This document shows positions 3,991-6,917 of a stretch of DNA of 6,917 nt, in pieces. The stretch covers positions 1 through 6,917 of the forward strand of contig CAIYAN010000034.1 of the NCBI GenBank assembly GCA_903924185.1, in the 5' to 3' direction. The stretch is from an uncultured Opitutia bacterium (GTDB taxonomy: Bacteria > Verrucomicrobiota > Verrucomicrobiia > Opitutales > UBA953). The translations under genes were made by a program, and so were the position numbers. Numbering within the stretch: the stretch's first letter is position 1; the number at the start of each line of letters is the position of its first letter. The notes beneath the pieces were generated by a model that worked only from the letters and a program-made list of their open reading frames with translations, was not told the DNA's origin and did no database searches.

Positions 3991-6917
3991 TCACTCCACA
4001 ATCAACACGCCACGCATGATCTGCGCGTGGCCAGGGAAGGTACAGAGGTACGGATAGCGACCAGGGACCTTCGGGGCGTCGAAGAAGACGATGGTCTTCT
4101 TGCCCGCGTCGAGCAGGCGGGTGTGACAAAGGATGTCCGTGGTTTCCGGGACGTAATGCCGGAAATAGGCATCGGGCTCCGAGGCCATCTTGGCCGAGAG
4201 GAGCGTGACCGTCTCCAAGGCGTCAGGCTTCGTGAGCACCCAGTTATGCGGCATGCTGTCCGGGTTGACGACCGTGAGCGCCACGCCCTTCCCTGCCTTG
4301 ACGCGTAATTCTTTCTGGGCGAACTGCAACCCAGTCGCGGCCTCCAAAGTTATCTCTTGCGGGGGCGTACCGCAGACTTCTGTTTCCCAACGGACGGACC
4401 GCATCTGCGTCGAGGCTGCGGGCACAAGTGCAGCGTGCGCATGGGTGGCCTTCGGGATCGCGGTGTACCCAGGGAAGTCGGTAAACGGTGCGGCCAAAGC
4501 ATGGGCGCTGAGGAAGATGTCCGTTGAGCGTTGCGCGGCCAGCCGCACGCTGAGGTGTACTTGATGAGCGATGGTGAGCTGCGTGATTTCTAGGAAGAGC
4601 GAGCGGCCATCGGCCAACACGTGCGCACTGCGGACCGCCAAGGGGTCGTGCCCAACGACGCCAGGATGGGCGACGGAGAATTCCGGCGAGCCATAGGCCG
4701 CGGCATATCGGTAGTTCCAACATTGAGCGAAGTGCCCAGCAGCCTGAGTAGCCACTGACGCGTCGAGCTTTTCATTAAAGCGCAGGAGTACGCCGTTGTC
4801 GCGGACTTCGTGGCCGACGAGGACGGGTGCGCCTCCGACGTGACGGACGCGCTGAAGGCAACCGTCGTCCGTGGTGTAGGTCTGCCAGCCAGCGATACCG
4901 CTGACATACAGATGCCCGTCCTTCGGATTGAACCGTCCTTGCTGTGAGCCGGAGATGAAGTCAGCCGCGATGCGCTGCGCGGCGCCTTGCCACTGTCCGG
5001 CGACGTTCTGGCGCGTGACGATGAGGGCTGACCCGGCGCCGAACGAGAGGTGCACAAGATTGCCCGCCCCGCGTAAGGCCGGCCAAGCGGACTCCGAAAG
5101 GAAGACCTGGCCCGCGCTAGAATTATCTTCACCGCGCGGGAGGTAGATCAAGGGAGCCTTCGGGGCGGCGCCGTTCTTCGGACCGCCGTAACCAAAGTGC
5201 ACCCCGCGATCCTTGCCAACCTCGACCTGGACAATCGCCGACGCCGGCGTCCAATTGCCTTCTTGCAGGCTGGAGGTGAAGAACCGTCCATCGGCCGACA
5301 TCCCCGTACCGTTCGGATTACGCAGGCCCGTCGCGAGGACTTCCACGCCCTGGCGACCGCTGAGACGGAGCATGCCTTGGTTACCCGAAGAGGTGTAGAA
5401 GTTGCCACGGGCATCTGCCTCGAGACCGATGACGTAATCATGGCCGCCGTTGGAGGTCGCATAGCCATTCGTCACGCACTCATAGAAGTCCGCTTCATCG
5501 TCACCATTGAGGTCATGCAGGCGCGTGACCTGATCGCGACCCAGCACGTAGAGTCGGCCATCGATGATCCGCACGCCCAGGGGTTGGTGTAGGCCCGTCG
5601 CGAAGCGCTTCCAACGGACGTTCTTTAGGTCGGTGTCGAGTCCACGCACGAGCCAGACCTCGCCGGTCATCGTGCAGACCGCCGCCGTACCATCGGCGAA
5701 AAAGTCCAAGCCGCTCAAGAACATGAGCGCACCGTAAGGATTCTGGAACGGCACGGTGATGGTGTCGGTCGCAAAGGGCTTCCCCTGCCCGACCGCGCCC
5801 TTCGTCTCGATCCACTGCGGCCACTGCGCTGGCCCGCCCTTGGTGAGGAGCGCGAGCTTCGCCGCATCCTGCGGTCCGCTCCAAGCCGTGGTGAGCACAG
5901 CCTTACCGCCTTGAGTATAGCTAAAGATCGTCTGCGTGCCGTGACGGTAAAACCCGTGATAGACGGCATCCTTCACTGGTTCACCGAGCGCTTGCTTGCG
6001 CACGACCGTACCCAAGAGACGGCCGCCGTCGTTGAAGCCGTGGCGCATCTCGCCCAACTGCACGAAGCCACCCTTCCACTCGAGCGGGAACGATAAGGTC
6101 ACGGGATCAAAGCACGCACTACGATCGCCTTCATGCACCGCCACCGCCTTGGGGATGGTGAGTCCTTCTCCACGGAAGACGCCGCTGAACAGCGAGCCCT
6201 TATCCGCCTGCTCCCAGCGCTTGTCGCGCCAAGTGACCTGGTCGTTCTGGTTGCCTTGGTGACCATAGCGCCCGGCGTCGAGGCCGGGATATTCTGGCAA
6301 CAACGCTGGCAGCGGCTTCCCGCCGAACGCCAAGGCCTGCTTGGTATAGAAGTCGTAGATCCGGTCGCGATTGACGTAGGCCTTCCAGAGACGCGTCTCG
6401 TCGGGATGTAACGGCGGCAACGTGTAACGGAAATCTGCGGGCGTGGGCGCAGCCGCGGCGGCCGCCGCAGATAATTGGTCATCAAAGTTCCAATTACCCA
6501 AAGTGTCTTGATCACGCTTAAGGCGTGGCATTGGCTGGGCGGACTTTTCCGGTGGTAGCTCACCCCGCGACAGGCGCACGTCATCCACGAGTCCATCGCA
6601 ACCGACGGTGCCATCTACCAGCCGACCGAAGGCCAACTTCTCTTCGGCCGCGGCAGGTCGGACCTTTTCCGCTGCGATGGGTTTATCCAAGACGAGTTCG
6701 CCGTCGATCCAGACGCGGACACGCTCCGTGCCAATAGCGGCTACATAATCGTGCCACTTCCCATCGGTCACGACGCGGCCGGTGGGGAATTCGCCACCCC
6801 GTCCCGGAATGTATAAACCAAAGGCACCCGTGCCGCGGTCCGTCTTCAGCTCCCAATGACCGAGGTCGGGCTTATTGTTACAAGCCACGATGACATTGTA
6901 GTTGGCCTTACCGTCCA
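3991..6917 (-). CDS. LamG-DUF6797-beta-propeller-azurin fusion protein, N-terminus beyond window
   Basis: The frame is open to the right edge, so the true start lies beyond 6917; residues below count from codon 6888. Residues 1-116 are a concanavalin A/LamG-like domain (GKWHDYVAAIG and RVWIDGELVLD). An Ala7 linker lies at 141-147. DUF6797 spans about 160-340 (NRDRIYDFYTKQA, GNQNDQVTWRDKRWEQ, SGVFRGEGLTIPK). A sorbosone-dehydrogenase-like beta-propeller spans about 383-680, with a calcium-type DxNxDxxxD motif (Asp459-Asp467), GLRNPNGTGMSADG and EDNSSAGQVF. A beta-rich domain with WNYRYAAAYGSPEFSV follows (about 685-800). The C-terminus (about 846-965) is an azurin-like cupredoxin whose ligands all appear present: His881, then Cys949, His954 and Met958 in CTFPGHAQIM. 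No CXXCH haem motif is visible. I infer an exported dehydrogenase-like protein passing electrons to its own copper site; substrate and cofactor are unknown. The stop TGA is at 3991-3993, and DUF6807 follows 82 nt downstream. Confidence 0.9.
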   Translation of the reverse strand, partial: DGKANYNVIVACNNKPDLGHWELKTDRGTGAFGLYIPGRGGEFPTGRVVTDGKWHDYVAAIGTERVRVWIDGELVLDKPIAAEKVRPAAAEEKLAFGRLVDGTVGCDGLVDDVRLSRGELPPEKSAQPMPRLKRDQDTLGNWNFDDQLSAAAAAAAPTPADFRYTLPPLHPDETRLWKAYVNRDRIYDFYTKQALAFGGKPLPALLPEYPGLDAGRYGHQGNQNDQVTWRDKRWEQADKGSLFSGVFRGEGLTIPKAVAVHEGDRSACFDPVTLSFPLEWKGGFVQLGEMRHGFNDGGRLLGTVVRKQALGEPVKDAVYHGFYRHGTQTIFSYTQGGKAVLTTAWSGPQDAAKLALLTKGGPAQWPQWIETKGAVGQGKPFATDTITVPFQNPYGALMFLSGLDFFADGTAAVCTMTGEVWLVRGLDTDLKNVRWKRFATGLHQPLGVRIIDGRLYVLGRDQVTRLHDLNGDDEADFYECVTNGYATSNGGHDYVIGLEADARGNFYTSSGNQGMLRLSGRQGVEVLATGLRNPNGTGMSADGRFFTSSLQEGNWTPASAIVQVEVGKDRGVHFGYGGPKNGAAPKAPLIYLPRGEDNSSAGQVFLSESAWPALRGAGNLVHLSFGAGSALIVTRQNVAGQWQGAAQRIAADFISGSQQGRFNPKDGHLYVSGIAGWQTYTTDDGCLQRVRHVGGAPVLVGHEVRDNGVLLRFNEKLDASVATQAAGHFAQCWNYRYAAAYGSPEFSVAHPGVVGHDPLAVRSAHVLADGRSLFLEITQLTIAHQVHLSVRLAAQRSTDIFLSAHALAAPFTDFPGYTAIPKATHAHAALVPAASTQMRSVRWETEVCGTPPQEITLEAATGLQFAQKELRVKAGKGVALTVVNPDSMPHNWVLTKPDALETVTLLSAKMASEPDAYFRHYVPETTDILCHTRLLDAGKKTIVFFDAPKVPGRYPYLCTFPGHAQIMRGVLIVE

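Noticed and set aside
2883..4019. 378-codon open frame on the plus strand
   Set aside because: It is antisense to the DUF6807 gene, starts inside the tRNA, and has no recognisable domain; GC-rich coding DNA often leaves the opposite strand open.
6447..6471. GC-rich inverted repeat and run of GCC-like triplets
   Set aside because: It is explained as coding for the Ala7 linker between the LamG and DUF6797 domains, with mixed alanine codons.
6886..6888. GTG at 6888 as the real start of the large gene
   Set aside because: The frame stays open to the window end and the LamG domain already begins upstream of it, so the gene is truncated by the window and does not start there.

Overview
The window looks like chromosomal DNA from a GC-rich bacterium of the Planctomycetes-Verrucomicrobia-Chlamydiae group, most likely a verrucomicrobium such as an Opitutae relative. 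This is inferred from the protein families: a DUF6797/beta-propeller protein, a DUF6807 ('PmoA-like') protein and exported ClpP-like proteins with Ala/Glu-rich coiled coils. Most starts also lack a Shine-Dalgarno sequence. No transposase, phage, CRISPR or plasmid gene is visible.

Layout from left to right. (1) Positions 1-1795 hold two minus-strand genes in tandem, 35 nt apart. The first transcribed (605-1795) encodes an exported protein with a long coiled coil and a ClpP-fold domain with an apparently intact Ser-His-Asp triad. The second (start at 569, cut by the left edge) encodes an exported protein with a Pro/Ala-rich linker and a similar coiled coil; it may be a paralogue. (2) A short divergent spacer separates these from psd (1864-2769, plus strand), a pyruvoyl-dependent phosphatidylserine decarboxylase. 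(3) A tRNA-Leu with anticodon UAG (2829-2909, plus strand) follows. (4) The rest is minus strand. A large multidomain protein (3991 to beyond 6917, N-terminus missing) is transcribed first, then an exported DUF6807 protein (2928-3908). Between them lies a perfect 14-bp inverted repeat.

Functionally, the right half looks like an envelope or secreted catabolic pair. The big protein combines a LamG-type lectin-like domain, DUF6797, a sorbosone-dehydrogenase-like beta-propeller and a C-terminal azurin-like cupredoxin with all type 1 copper ligands. It reads as a redox enzyme carrying its own copper electron carrier. DUF6807 proteins often occur in carbohydrate-catabolism contexts in this group, but their activity is not settled. 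The left half suggests an envelope protein-processing pair. The ClpP-like protein is predicted to act outside the cytoplasm, where the usual Clp ATPases and ATP are absent. The most unusual items are the exported coiled-coil/ClpP architecture with its tandem neighbour, the copper-protein fusion, and the long hairpin, which may be a dispersed extragenic palindrome.
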